Shown piece after piece: positions 52,229-60,940 of a DNA stretch of 64,000 nucleotides (its first letter is position 1; every line of letters starts with the position of its first letter). The position numbers and the translations under genes were made by a program. Source of the stretch: Bradyrhizobium lablabi. Lineage in GTDB: Bacteria > Pseudomonadota > Alphaproteobacteria > Rhizobiales > Xanthobacteraceae. The notes below the pieces were generated by a model, which worked only from the letters and a program-made list of their open reading frames with translations, did no database searches and was not told the DNA's origin. Location of the stretch: positions 1 through 64,000 of the forward strand of contig NZ_JAFCLN010000024.1 in the NCBI RefSeq assembly GCF_018129385.1. Direction: 5' to 3'.

Positions 52229-53314
52229 ATGAAGCGACGAACATTCCTGAAAAAGGCGACCGCCGGCCTCGCAATGACGGCAATGGCCGCACCGGCCATC
52301 GCGCAATCGCCCGACAAGGTGCGTTGGCGCATGGCAACGAGCTGGCCGAAGAGCCTCGATACCATCTACGGCTCTGCGGACGAGATGTGCAAACGCGTTG
52401 GACAGCTCACCGACGGGAAGTTCGAGATCCAGTGCTTTGCCGCCGGCGAGATCGTGCCCGGGCTACAGGTGTTCGATGCTGTCTCTAACAAAACCGTCCA
52501 GTGTGGTCACACCCTGTCGTCGTTCTATTTCGGGAAGGACCCGGTTTACGCCTTCGATTCAGGCGTGGCCTTTGGGGCGAATGCGCGCCAGCAGGCATCC
52601 TGGTTGTATTACGGCGGCGGTCTTGAGCTGATGCGGGAGATCTTCGCCAAGCAGGACATGCTGAATTTCCCTTGCGGCAATGTCGGCGTGCAGATGGGCG
52701 GCTGGTATCGCAAGGAGATCAATACGGTAGAAGATCTGAAGGGCCTCCGCGTCCGCATCGGCGGGCTTGGCGGTGTGGTGTTGCAGCGTCTCGGCAGCGT
52801 CCCGATCCAGATTCCAACCGGTGACATCTATGCTTCGCTCGAGCGCGGCACGATTGATGCGGCCGAATGGATCGGCCCGTACGACGACGAAAAGCTCGGG
52901 TTCGCCAAGGTCGCGCCTTACTACTATACGCCGGGCTGGTGGGAAGGCAGCGCGATGATTACGAGCCTTGTTAACGCGCCGGCATGGAAGGAACTGCCGC
53001 AGCTTTACAAAGACGCTTTCGAGGCGGCCGCGAATGAGCAGCATCTTCTCATGCTGGCCAAATACGATCAGAAGAACCCGGCGGCACTCAAGCGACTCAT
53101 CGCCGGCGGCACGAAACTGCGCGCCTTTCCGCAGCCGGTGATCGAAGCCTGTTACAAGGCGTCCGTAGAGACCTTCAACGAGCTCTCTACCAAGAGTGCG
53201 GATTTCAAGCGGGTATATGAACACTGGAAAGAATACATGAACGCGTCGAACCAGTGGTTTCAGGTCGCGGAGTTTCGTCTCGATGCATTCCGTTACGGCG
53301 GAAATAAGTGGTAA
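52229..53314 (+). CDS. TRAP-type (DctP family) binding protein
   Basis: 361 residues. Twin-arginine signal MKRRTFLKKATAGLAMTAMA, then the DctP family features VRWRMATSWPKSLDTIYGSADEM, RVRIGGLGGVVLQRLGSVPIQIPTGDIYASLERGTIDAAEWIGPYDD. It resembles TRAP proteins for aromatic or organic acids (TakP-type). No TRAP membrane genes (DctQ, DctM) are near. Good AGGAGG upstream. Probably in the same MarR regulon, judging by the operator box. Confidence 0.85.
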   Translation: MKRRTFLKKATAGLAMTAMAAPAIAQSPDKVRWRMATSWPKSLDTIYGSADEMCKRVGQLTDGKFEIQCFAAGEIVPGLQVFDAVSNKTVQCGHTLSSFYFGKDPVYAFDSGVAFGANARQQASWLYYGGGLELMREIFAKQDMLNFPCGNVGVQMGGWYRKEINTVEDLKGLRVRIGGLGGVVLQRLGSVPIQIPTGDIYASLERGTIDAAEWIGPYDDEKLGFAKVAPYYYTPGWWEGSAMITSLVNAPAWKELPQLYKDAFEAAANEQHLLMLAKYDQKNPAALKRLIAGGTKLRAFPQPVIEACYKASVETFNELSTKSADFKRVYEHWKEYMNASNQWFQVAEFRLDAFRYGGNKW

Positions 53315-53429
53315 GAGGTTCGGCACGCGGTGTGCGGGCTTGTCTGTGATCGTCTCCCAAGTGTGCGATGTGTGAGAACGCCTGGATCTGATTTTAGGCG
53401 AGGCGTGCCGTTAGGCGGAATGGTCCGAT

Positions 53430-55787
53430 ATGGTCAAGGCTGAATCTGGTGAGGGCATCGGTGCGCGCGTTCTCCGCAAGGAGGATGCGCGCCACCTCCG
53501 CGGTCGTGGTCAGTTTGTCGGAGATATCCGGATACCCGGAATGCTGGAGGTCGCGTTCCTGCGAAGTCCGGTTGCTCATGCGATCATTCGAGAACGCAGG
53601 AAGCCGACCGGATTCGAGAGTTCCGTTGTCTTCAATGAGGACATGGAGGGTGTGTCGCCGATAACGACGCGATCGTCGATCCCTGGTTACAAAGTTTCCG
53701 ACTATCCCGCGCTCGCCGCCGACCGCGTCCGCTTCGTTGGCGAGATCGTTGCCATGTGCTTGGCAGCCAACCGTGCCGCCGCGGAGGACCTCTGCGAACT
53801 GGTGGAGATCGAGTATGACGAACTCGACCCGATCGTGACGTGCGCGGCGGGCCGTTCGCCGGGAGTGAAACCCCTTCACGAGGAGTGGGCGGACAACCTG
53901 TTCCTGCGCACGTCGTTGGACCAGGGAATTGACGACGTCATCGCAAACGCCCCCGTCGTCGTGGAATTGGAGCTGTCGACAGCGCGTCAGGTCATGCACC
54001 CGATGGAAGGCAAAGGCCTTGTCGCATGGTGGGACCATCGGGCAGGGCAGCTGGTGGTGCAGACCTCGACCCAGGTACCGCATTTGATCCGCATCGGGTT
54101 GGCGGAATGCCTCGGCATTCCCCAGGCCATCATTCGGGTGGCTGCTCCCGATGTCGGCGGCGGGTTCGGCTACAAATGCATGCTGATGCCCGAAGAGGTC
54201 GCTGTCGCGTGGCTTGCCTATACGAGAAAGGGCGCGTTTCGCTGGATCGAGGATCGGAGAGAACATCTCACGGCCGGAGCCAACGCACGACAACACGAAT
54301 ACAAGATCAAGGCCTATGCCGATAATCGCGGCAGGTTTCTTGGTCTGGACGCCGAGGTCGCCATTGATTGCGGAGCATATTCTGTATGGCCGTTCTCAGC
54401 CTGCCTGGAGGCGGCCCAGGCCGGAGGCAACCTGCCGGGTCCATACGATCTTCAGGCGTATCGCTGTAGCACATTCTCCGTGGCAACCAACAAGCCACCC
54501 TTTGCACCGTATCGGGGCGTCGCACGTCCCGGCGTGTGCTTCGCCATCGAGTTGACGATCGACGCAATCGCAAAGGCCGTCGGCCGGGAAGCCTGGGAGG
54601 TCCGTCTCGAGAATCTCGTTGCAGCGTCCGCGATGCCTTACACCAACATCACCAAAAAGTTCTACGACAGCGGCGACTATCCTGCATCGCTTCTCCAGGT
54701 GAAGCAGATGATTGGCTTCGAGCGTATCCGTTCAGAGCCCCGGCGGGATGCGAAAGGGCGATATCTCGGTGTGGGCTTTGCAACTTATACGGAACAGTCC
54801 GCGCACGGCACGAAGGTTTTTGCCCAATGGGGCCTTCCGCTGGTTCCGGGCTTCGACCAGGCCCACGTCAAATTGACACCGGACGGCGCGCTCGAGGTCA
54901 AGGCGGGCATCCACACCATCGGTCAGGGGTTGGAAACAACCCTTGCGCAAATCGCCCATGAACAGACCCGCGTTCCCCTGAAAGACATTCGCGTCACGCT
55001 GGGAGACACCGCCAACACGCCTTTCTCGACGGGGGCGTATGCGTCCCGCGGTATCGTGATGACCGGCGGCGCGGTGTCAGTCGCGGCCGAGATCGTCGCA
55101 GGACGGATCAAAAGTATTGCCGCGCATCTCTTGCAGGTCCGAGCGGAAGACGTCAGCTTCCGCGACGGGGGCATATTCGCCGGCGAAGCAAGCGTCTCCT
55201 ATGAGGACGTCGGCAGGGCCTGGTACATGCGGCCGGACCAGCTTCCTGACGCCGTTGACAGAGGGGGATTAGAGGCGACGGGTGCTTACAAGCCTCAGGT
55301 CGATACCGGCGTATTTTCGTATGCCAGTCACGCCGCCTATGTCGCGGTCGATGCCGAGACAGGGCTTGTCGAAATCCTCGACTATGCCATCTGCGAAGAT
55401 TGCGGGACCATGGTCAATCCGATGATCGTCGACGGGCAGACGATCGGCGGAGCAGCGCAAGGTGTTGGAACGGCTCTGTTCGAGGAGAGCCCATATGACG
55501 ACAATGGACAGCCGCTGGCCTCGACGTTGATCGACTATCTCCTGCCGGGACCGACCGAACTGCCCCGTTTCCGCATTACGCACATGGAAACGCCGTCTCC
55601 GTTTTCCGCGCATGGCCTTAAAGGCGTCGGTGAGGGAGGCGCCATAGCTCCGGCAGGCGCGCTGGTAAATGCCATCAATGACGCTCTCACACCGCTAAAC
55701 GCCGCGGTTCGTGAGATTCCGGCTACCCCCGAGCGAATCCTCGCGGCCATTGCCGCGGCGAAGCCAACATTGGGCAACGTCGCATGA
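53430..55787 (+). CDS. Molybdenum hydroxylase large subunit (xanthine dehydrogenase/CoxL family)
   Basis: 785 residues. Mo-pterin-binding family: GIGARVLRKEDARHLRGRGQFVGDI at the start, DVGGGFGYKCMLMPEEVAVAW, PYRGVARPG in the active-site loop, a TIGQGLETTLAQIAHEQ segment and catalytic Glu at about 735 in GVGEGGAIAPAG. The loop is not AYRCSFR, so this is not a true aerobic CO dehydrogenase but a related hydroxylase of aldehydes or N-heterocycles. Its stop overlaps the FAD subunit start. Confidence 0.88.
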   Translation: MVKAESGEGIGARVLRKEDARHLRGRGQFVGDIRIPGMLEVAFLRSPVAHAIIRERRKPTGFESSVVFNEDMEGVSPITTRSSIPGYKVSDYPALAADRVRFVGEIVAMCLAANRAAAEDLCELVEIEYDELDPIVTCAAGRSPGVKPLHEEWADNLFLRTSLDQGIDDVIANAPVVVELELSTARQVMHPMEGKGLVAWWDHRAGQLVVQTSTQVPHLIRIGLAECLGIPQAIIRVAAPDVGGGFGYKCMLMPEEVAVAWLAYTRKGAFRWIEDRREHLTAGANARQHEYKIKAYADNRGRFLGLDAEVAIDCGAYSVWPFSACLEAAQAGGNLPGPYDLQAYRCSTFSVATNKPPFAPYRGVARPGVCFAIELTIDAIAKAVGREAWEVRLENLVAASAMPYTNITKKFYDSGDYPASLLQVKQMIGFERIRSEPRRDAKGRYLGVGFATYTEQSAHGTKVFAQWGLPLVPGFDQAHVKLTPDGALEVKAGIHTIGQGLETTLAQIAHEQTRVPLKDIRVTLGDTANTPFSTGAYASRGIVMTGGAVSVAAEIVAGRIKSIAAHLLQVRAEDVSFRDGGIFAGEASVSYEDVGRAWYMRPDQLPDAVDRGGLEATGAYKPQVDTGVFSYASHAAYVAVDAETGLVEILDYAICEDCGTMVNPMIVDGQTIGGAAQGVGTALFEESPYDDNGQPLASTLIDYLLPGPTELPRFRITHMETPSPFSAHGLKGVGEGGAIAPAGALVNAINDALTPLNAAVREIPATPERILAAIAAAKPTLGNVA

Positions 55788-56620
55788 AGCCGGCTTCGCT
55801 TGAATATGTGCGGCCCCGGAGCATGGAGGAAGCGCTTGCCGTGCTTTCGGATGAGACAGCAAACGCCAAGATCTTTGCCGGCGGTCAATCGCTCGGACCG
55901 ATGCTGAATCTGCGGCTGACTCGTCCCGCAAAACTGGTCGACATCCGCCATATCCCCGAGCTGAAGGCGGTACGAGCGGATGCAAGATTGTGCTCGATCG
56001 GGGCGACGTTCACGCACGCGGAGCTTGAGGACGGCGCGATCGAGGATTTTACGCGCGGGCTCCTGCCCTATGTGGCGCGTGGCATCGCATATCGGGCGGT
56101 ACGAAACCGCGGTACCGTCGGAGGCAGTCTGGCGCATGCCGATCCCGCGGCAGATTGGGTCTCGACCATGGCGGCCATCGACGCCACGATCGTCATTCGT
56201 GGACAGGCGGGTGAACGCCGCGTGCCGGCCCAGCAGTTTTTGGCAGGTGCATTCACGACCGAGCTCGGCGACACGGAGCTCCTTACCGCGGTCGAGCTGC
56301 CGCGCTTCTCCGCAGCAGCGCGTTGGGGTTACTACAAGGTGTGTCGGAAGACCGGTGAATTTGCGAAGGCCATTGGACTTGCCATACAAGATCCCAAGAT
56401 CGGACTATTCCGAATTCTTGCCGGCTCCCCCGAGGGCCGTCCGGCGCTGCTGACACGCAGCGCAGAAACACTGGCAACGCGCGGAGCTGAGCATGCCGCC
56501 CGTGATGCGCGCGAGGAAATTGAAGAAGTTCTCCCAAATCTGGCGCCCGCCCACAGGCAGCAACTGATCGCCGCCGTACAGCGCAGTTTGGGGCAAATTT
56601 TGCTCGTGGAAGCCGCCTGA
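55784..56620 (+). CDS. Molybdenum hydroxylase FAD-binding subunit (CoxM-like)
   Basis: 278 residues. The FAD-binding domain 5 motif AKIFAGGQSLGPMLNLRLTRP (residues 29-49) and AVRNRGTVGGSLAHADPAADW are visible. It passes electrons from the molybdenum and iron-sulfur centres to the acceptor. Overlaps the large subunit gene by four bases (ATGA) and is followed by the 2Fe-2S subunit after 1 base. Confidence 0.92.
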   Translation: MKPASLEYVRPRSMEEALAVLSDETANAKIFAGGQSLGPMLNLRLTRPAKLVDIRHIPELKAVRADARLCSIGATFTHAELEDGAIEDFTRGLLPYVARGIAYRAVRNRGTVGGSLAHADPAADWVSTMAAIDATIVIRGQAGERRVPAQQFLAGAFTTELGDTELLTAVELPRFSAAARWGYYKVCRKTGEFAKAIGLAIQDPKIGLFRILAGSPEGRPALLTRSAETLATRGAEHAARDAREEIEEVLPNLAPAHRQQLIAAVQRSLGQILLVEAA

Positions 56621-56621
56621 G

Positions 56622-57779
56622 ATGTCGATGCTGAGTGTCAGCCTAACCGTCAACGGGCGGCCGGTGACCGCGACGGTCGAGCCGCGCACTCAGCTGTGCG
56701 AATTGCTGCGCGAGGACCTCAATCTGACAGGCACTCACGTGGGCTGCGAACAGGGCGTCTGCGGTGCCTGCACGGTTGTCGTCGATGGGAAACCGCAGCG
56801 CTCCTGCATCAGCTATGCAGGCGATTCTGACGGTTGCTCCGTTATCACTATCGAAGGGTTCGATGACGATGCGCTGATGGAGCAGCTTCGCGACGCATTC
56901 TCGCGGCACCACGCGCTGCAATGCGGCTTTTGTACACCCGGAATGCTGGTCACGGCGCGCGATATCATTCTCAGGCTTGGCGAGACCGGCGCCGCGCGGA
57001 TCCGCGAAGAACTGTCGGGGAACCTGTGTCGCTGTACGGGCTATGTCGGAATAGTGGAAGCGATCGAGGAGGTCAGCAAGGGAAAGGTCGCGCGTGCCCC
57101 TCAGACCGTGGTTGCAGCGATTGAAGGCACCGTCGCCGTTCGACCGGTCGATGCCCCGATGAAGCCCGCCGTGCCGCCGAACCGTCCTGCCGCTCCCACC
57201 GCGTCGGCAGGGGTGGGCGCACGCAAAGGGTGGTCGTCGATTGAACAGCGCCTCGCCGTCGGCTTTCCGCCCGAGATCGTCTGGAATCGCCTGTCCGACA
57301 TCCGCCAAGTTTCCTTTTGTTTGCCGGGGGCCGAGATCACGGAGCTTCAGGACGACCGGGTTCGGGGACGTATGAATGTCTCCCTTGGGCCAATAAAGGT
57401 GGCTCTCAACGGGGACGGCAACGTGCTGCTCGATGCCGAAAACCGGATTGGCCGTCTGAGCGGTCGTGGCCAGGACGCCGGCTCCGGGTCGTCCGCCGAA
57501 GGTGAAGTGGAATGGCGTGTTCTTCCAGGAGAAGCGTCCGGCAGCTTGATCCTGGTGAATCTCTCGTGGCGTCTTAGCGGGCGCCTTGCCCAATTCAATC
57601 GTGCGGGCATCGTTCAGGACGTTATCCAACGCCTTGCCTCGATCTTCGTCACGAACCTTGAGTCATCGCTCAAAGGTGAAGCGATCGACGAAACATCGAT
57701 CAAACCACTAGGCATCTGGTCCCTGATGTTGGGCGTCATCAGAATACGTGTCGCGCGATGGCGTGGCAGAAATGCTTAG
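56622..57779 (+). CDS. 2Fe-2S subunit fused to CoxG-like SRPBCC domain
   Basis: 385 residues. Residues 1-155 form the usual small subunit with Cys42, 47, 50, 62 (plant-type 2Fe-2S) and Cys101, 104, 136, 138 (second cluster). A Pro/Ala linker (APMKPAVPPNRPAAPTASAG) leads to a CoxG-type SRPBCC domain (about 205-350: IEQRLAVGFPPEIVWNRLSD ... FCLPGAEITELQDDRV), then a hydrophobic C-terminal segment (GIWSLMLGVIRIRVARW). CoxG is usually a separate membrane-anchoring protein, so this fusion may recruit the enzyme to the membrane. Confidence 0.85.
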   Translation: MSMLSVSLTVNGRPVTATVEPRTQLCELLREDLNLTGTHVGCEQGVCGACTVVVDGKPQRSCISYAGDSDGCSVITIEGFDDDALMEQLRDAFSRHHALQCGFCTPGMLVTARDIILRLGETGAARIREELSGNLCRCTGYVGIVEAIEEVSKGKVARAPQTVVAAIEGTVAVRPVDAPMKPAVPPNRPAAPTASAGVGARKGWSSIEQRLAVGFPPEIVWNRLSDIRQVSFCLPGAEITELQDDRVRGRMNVSLGPIKVALNGDGNVLLDAENRIGRLSGRGQDAGSGSSAEGEVEWRVLPGEASGSLILVNLSWRLSGRLAQFNRAGIVQDVIQRLASIFVTNLESSLKGEAIDETSIKPLGIWSLMLGVIRIRVARWRGRNA

Positions 57780-58137
57780 CTGGACTGATGGCCCTAGACG
57801 TTACGAGGGGCCTGTCCCTGTCGCAAATTGAATTGCAGTTGGGTGACGGGAGAGGATCGGACGATCCTGCGCTGATGTTAGATATCTTAAAGCTGATCCT
57901 GGGATCGATGGTTGATCTGTTCCGGTCGCGAGCCAGTCCGGAGCCAACGATTCTGTCGATGATAATGTCCTTGTCAAACTCGCACGTGTCCGAACGGCCA
58001 GGACCGAAGGAAATAGACGTGGAGGCGTCGAGTATCGTGGGAATGCCTGTTCTCAGGACCCTATGAGGGACCCTGGTCGGTGACGGTCAGCGGATGTCTC
58101 GTTCCAACGCATGCAGGCGCAACTTGCACCACGGCGC
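57780..58137. other. Gene-poor spacer with a transposase remnant
   Basis: 358 bases between the molybdenum hydroxylase operon and the convergent ABC permease gene. Apart from the short remnant at 57875-57961, no gene is supported. A reverse-strand frame of about 45 codons reads smoothly but has no start or homology that I recognise. Confidence 0.55.
57875..57961 (+). pseudogene. Remnant of an integrase/transposase N-terminus
   Basis: Reading from ATG 57875 gives MLDILKLILGSMVDLFRSRA and then a short tail. That opening resembles the N-terminal helix of a family of IS integrases (the pattern LKLIL-VDL-RSRA-E--IL), but the homology is lost after about 30 codons. It looks like a decayed insertion sequence and supports past mobility of this locus. 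Confidence 0.4.
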
Positions 58138-58968
58138 TCAGGCCGCGGTGAGTCGATCGATTCCATAGGTCGCGTTCAGGACGAGCAGCGCAGTGACCGC
58201 GATCAGCATCTGCACTGTGCTGATGGCCGCAATTGATGGGTCGAATTGGCTCTGCATGTAGCTCAGCATGACCACTGGCAGAGTATTCGACTGCGCCGTG
58301 CCGAAGAAAAACGACAAGGGCAGATTGTCGAGCGAGATCAGGACAGCAAACAGGCTGCCGGCGAAGATGCCGGGCCTGACCAGCGGCAGCGTCGTGTGGT
58401 AGAGCGTTTGCCAGCGCGTTGCGCCCAGGACGGATGCCGCCTCCTCAAAATCCGGCGGCAATGCGCGGTAGACGGCCAGTACGGTCCTGGAAATATAGGG
58501 GATGGCGACAACGGTATGGCTGATCAGAAGCGCGGCGAACGAGATACCGACGCCTATGGCCGATAGCAGATAAAGCAGCGAAAAGCCCAGCACAATCGCG
58601 GGAACCGAGATTGGCGCGAGCAGCAGATTGCCGATCAGGGCAGCGGCCGAGGTCTTGGAGCGGGCGACCCAGAGCGCAGCGGGAACGCCGAACAGGATTC
58701 CCAGTGCCGCCGAGCCGATCGCGATTTGAAGCGATACGATCAGCGAGTCGATGAAGGGCCGGTATTCGAAGATGCGCGCGTACCAGCGCAGTGAGAGGCC
58801 AGGCATTGGGAAGGCGATGTAGGTCGCCGAGGAGAAGGACACCACGACGACGGCGGCGATCGGAAACAGCAGGAAGGTCATGAACGCGACGACCCAGATG
58901 CCAAGCCCCCAAGCCAGGTAGTCTGGCCTGCGGCGGCGCCGGGGCGGGTTGACGTGAGACGCTGTCAT
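58138..58968 (-). CDS. ABC transporter permease (PotC-like)
   Basis: 276 residues, about six spans. EAA loop EEAASVLGATRWQTLYHTTLPLVRPGIFAG. The PotC type partners PotB in polyamine-like transporters. Overlaps the upstream permease gene by four bases. Last gene of the four-gene minus-strand unit. Confidence 0.9.
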   Translation of the reverse strand: MTASHVNPPRRRRRPDYLAWGLGIWVVAFMTFLLFPIAAVVVVSFSSATYIAFPMPGLSLRWYARIFEYRPFIDSLIVSLQIAIGSAALGILFGVPAALWVARSKTSAAALIGNLLLAPISVPAIVLGFSLLYLLSAIGVGISFAALLISHTVVAIPYISRTVLAVYRALPPDFEEAASVLGATRWQTLYHTTLPLVRPGIFAGSLFAVLISLDNLPLSFFFGTAQSNTLPVVMLSYMQSQFDPSIAAISTVQMLIAVTALLVLNATYGIDRLTAA

Positions 58969-59849
58969 GCTTTGACCCCTCGACGACGGACAAATCTGGT
59001 CTGCAGTGCAACACAGACCATGGCGGATATCAGCAGGACATTGCCCATGGCGGCGGCGAAGCCGACGTCCTGTGTCAGGTTGAATTGCTGATAGATCAGC
59101 AGCGACAGCGTTTGCACCTTGCCGCCGCCCAGCAGCAGCATGGTCAGGAAGCTGCCGTTTGTAATCACGAAGACGAGCATGCAGCCGGTCGCAATGCCGT
59201 CGAGGCTAAGCGGCAGCGTGATGTGGCGGAACGTTCGCCAGCGGTTTGCTCCGAGCACGCGAGCCGATTCTTCCAGCCGGACGTCGACGCCCTGAAGTAC
59301 GGCGGTGATCGACAACACCATGAACGGCGCCATCACGTGCACGAGGCCGATATAGACCACCAGCGGATCATTAAGAATGTCGAGCGGCCGGCTGATGATG
59401 CCGAGATCGGTCGCCCAAACATTGATCAGTCCGCGCCGCGCCAGCAGCACCCGCCAGCCGAAGGTGCGCATGATGATCGAGGTCAGCAGCGGCGCGATCA
59501 TGCAGAACAGAATCAGCGCATTCCAACGTCCGGCATAGCGCACCATGAAATAGGCGACCGGATAGCCCAGCACGAGTGTGCAGAGAGTAGTGACCAGCGA
59601 GACCTTGAATGTCGTGAAGAAGATTCCGGAATAATAGGAGTCCAACAGAAGCTTCTCGTAGTACGCCCAGGGGTTCAGCGCGGCTTCACCCAACGTGACG
59701 CTGCGAAACGCGTTCGCGACCAGGGGGACGATGAGGAACGCTACAAGAAACAGGACAGCCGGCAGCGCCCAACTGCCGGTCGCAAGGCGGAAACGGTTGC
59801 GCTTCGACTGCGCGGGTGGCGAGGCGGAGAGGGAAGTGAGGGTCTGCAT
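58965..59849 (-). CDS. ABC transporter permease (PotB-like)
   Basis: 294 residues. EAA loop EESARVLGANRWRTFRHITLPLSLDGIATGC. First membrane span WALPAVLFLVAFLIVPLVAN. Start 59849 is the ATG just after the ATPase stop, in keeping with coupling (the longer reading from 59882 lies inside the ATPase gene). Confidence 0.9.
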   Translation of the reverse strand: MQTLTSLSASPPAQSKRNRFRLATGSWALPAVLFLVAFLIVPLVANAFRSVTLGEAALNPWAYYEKLLLDSYYSGIFFTTFKVSLVTTLCTLVLGYPVAYFMVRYAGRWNALILFCMIAPLLTSIIMRTFGWRVLLARRGLINVWATDLGIISRPLDILNDPLVVYIGLVHVMAPFMVLSITAVLQGVDVRLEESARVLGANRWRTFRHITLPLSLDGIATGCMLVFVITNGSFLTMLLLGGGKVQTLSLLIYQQFNLTQDVGFAAAMGNVLLISAMVCVALQTRFVRRRGVKA

Positions 59850-59851
59850 GC

Positions 59852-60931
59852 TCACGCGCGGCCCTCCAGCAAGACCGCGCAATCAGGCTCCCACGTCAAC
59901 CTGACGGCACTGCTCACGGGCACAGGCGCCCGGGTCTGGCCATACACGAACAGCGGTGTAGTGCGGCCGGCCGCGTCGAGCTCATAGGTCAGGAAGGAAC
60001 CGCGATACACCACGTCGCGCACACGCGCAGTCAGCCCCGGTCCGTCCGGTGGGCCGATCAGCAAGCGCTCGGGGCGAACCGCAAAGGTCACGCGCTCTCC
60101 CGCGGCAAGGGCCTTGTTCGTCGTGATCCGGGCCTCGACCGGCTCGGTTCCAGAAAGTGCGACGCGCCAGGTGCCGTCGGCTTCCGGGGCCAGCGCCGAG
60201 CCGGAGAAGATGTTGGCGGTGCCGAGGAAGTCCGCAACGAACCGGTTGACGGGCTTCTCGTACACCTCGGCCGGTGCGCCGATCTGCACGATCTCGCCAG
60301 CCGACATGACAGCGACCCGATCGCTCATGGTCAGCGCTTCCTCCTGGTCGTGCGTCACCAGGATCGAAGTAATTCCGAGTCGGCGTTGAATCTCGCGGAG
60401 TTCGAACTGCATGCTTTCCCGCAGGTTCTTGTCGAGCGCACCCAGCGGTTCGTCCAGCAGTAATATCTTCGGGTCCGTAACCAAGGCCCGGGCCAACGCG
60501 ACGCGCTGCTGCTGGCCACCGGACAGCTGGTGTATCTCGCGATCCGCAAAATCGCCGAGGCGCACCAGTTTCAGCAGGTCCCGAGCCCGACGCTCCCGGT
60601 CCGCCCGCGCAATACCGCGCATCTTGAGGCCGAACGCCACGTTCTCGCCGACGCTCATATGCGGGAACAGGCTGTAATTCTGAAACACCATCCCAAGATC
60701 GCGAAGATTGGGCGGAAGTTCGGTCACGTCATGGGGACCGATGTAAATGGCGCCGGTGTCGGGTTGTTCAAAGCCGGCGATACTGCGCAACGTGGTCGTC
60801 TTGCCGCAACCCGACGGCCCCAGCAGGGCGATCATCTCGCCAGCCCCGACGTCGAGCGAAAGCGGCTTGAGTGCCTGGACATTGCCGAAGGATTTGCTGA
60901 TTCCGCGCAGGCTGAGAGGAACGCTGACCAT
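59852..60931 (-). CDS. ABC transporter ATP-binding protein (PotA-like)
   Basis: 359 residues. Walker A LLGPSGCGKTTTLRSIAGF, signature LSGGQQQRVALARALVTD, Walker B ILLLDEPLGALDKNLRES, H-loop ILVTHDQEEALTMSDRVAV, and a C-terminal TOBE domain. It belongs to the spermidine/putrescine-type importers (PotA/PotG). It comes 9 bases after the XRE-cupin regulator, so all four may be cotranscribed. Confidence 0.93.
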   Translation of the reverse strand: MVSVPLSLRGISKSFGNVQALKPLSLDVGAGEMIALLGPSGCGKTTTLRSIAGFEQPDTGAIYIGPHDVTELPPNLRDLGMVFQNYSLFPHMSVGENVAFGLKMRGIARADRERRARDLLKLVRLGDFADREIHQLSGGQQQRVALARALVTDPKILLLDEPLGALDKNLRESMQFELREIQRRLGITSILVTHDQEEALTMSDRVAVMSAGEIVQIGAPAEVYEKPVNRFVADFLGTANIFSGSALAPEADGTWRVALSGTEPVEARITTNKALAAGERVTFAVRPERLLIGPPDGPGLTARVRDVVYRGSFLTYELDAAGRTTPLFVYGQTRAPVPVSSAVRLTWEPDCAVLLEGRA

Positions 60932-60940
60932 GGTTGCCGC

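Noticed and set aside
57758..58066. 102-codon plus-strand frame
   Set aside because: It begins inside the previous gene and its only family-like part is a degenerate transposase opening; not a real gene.
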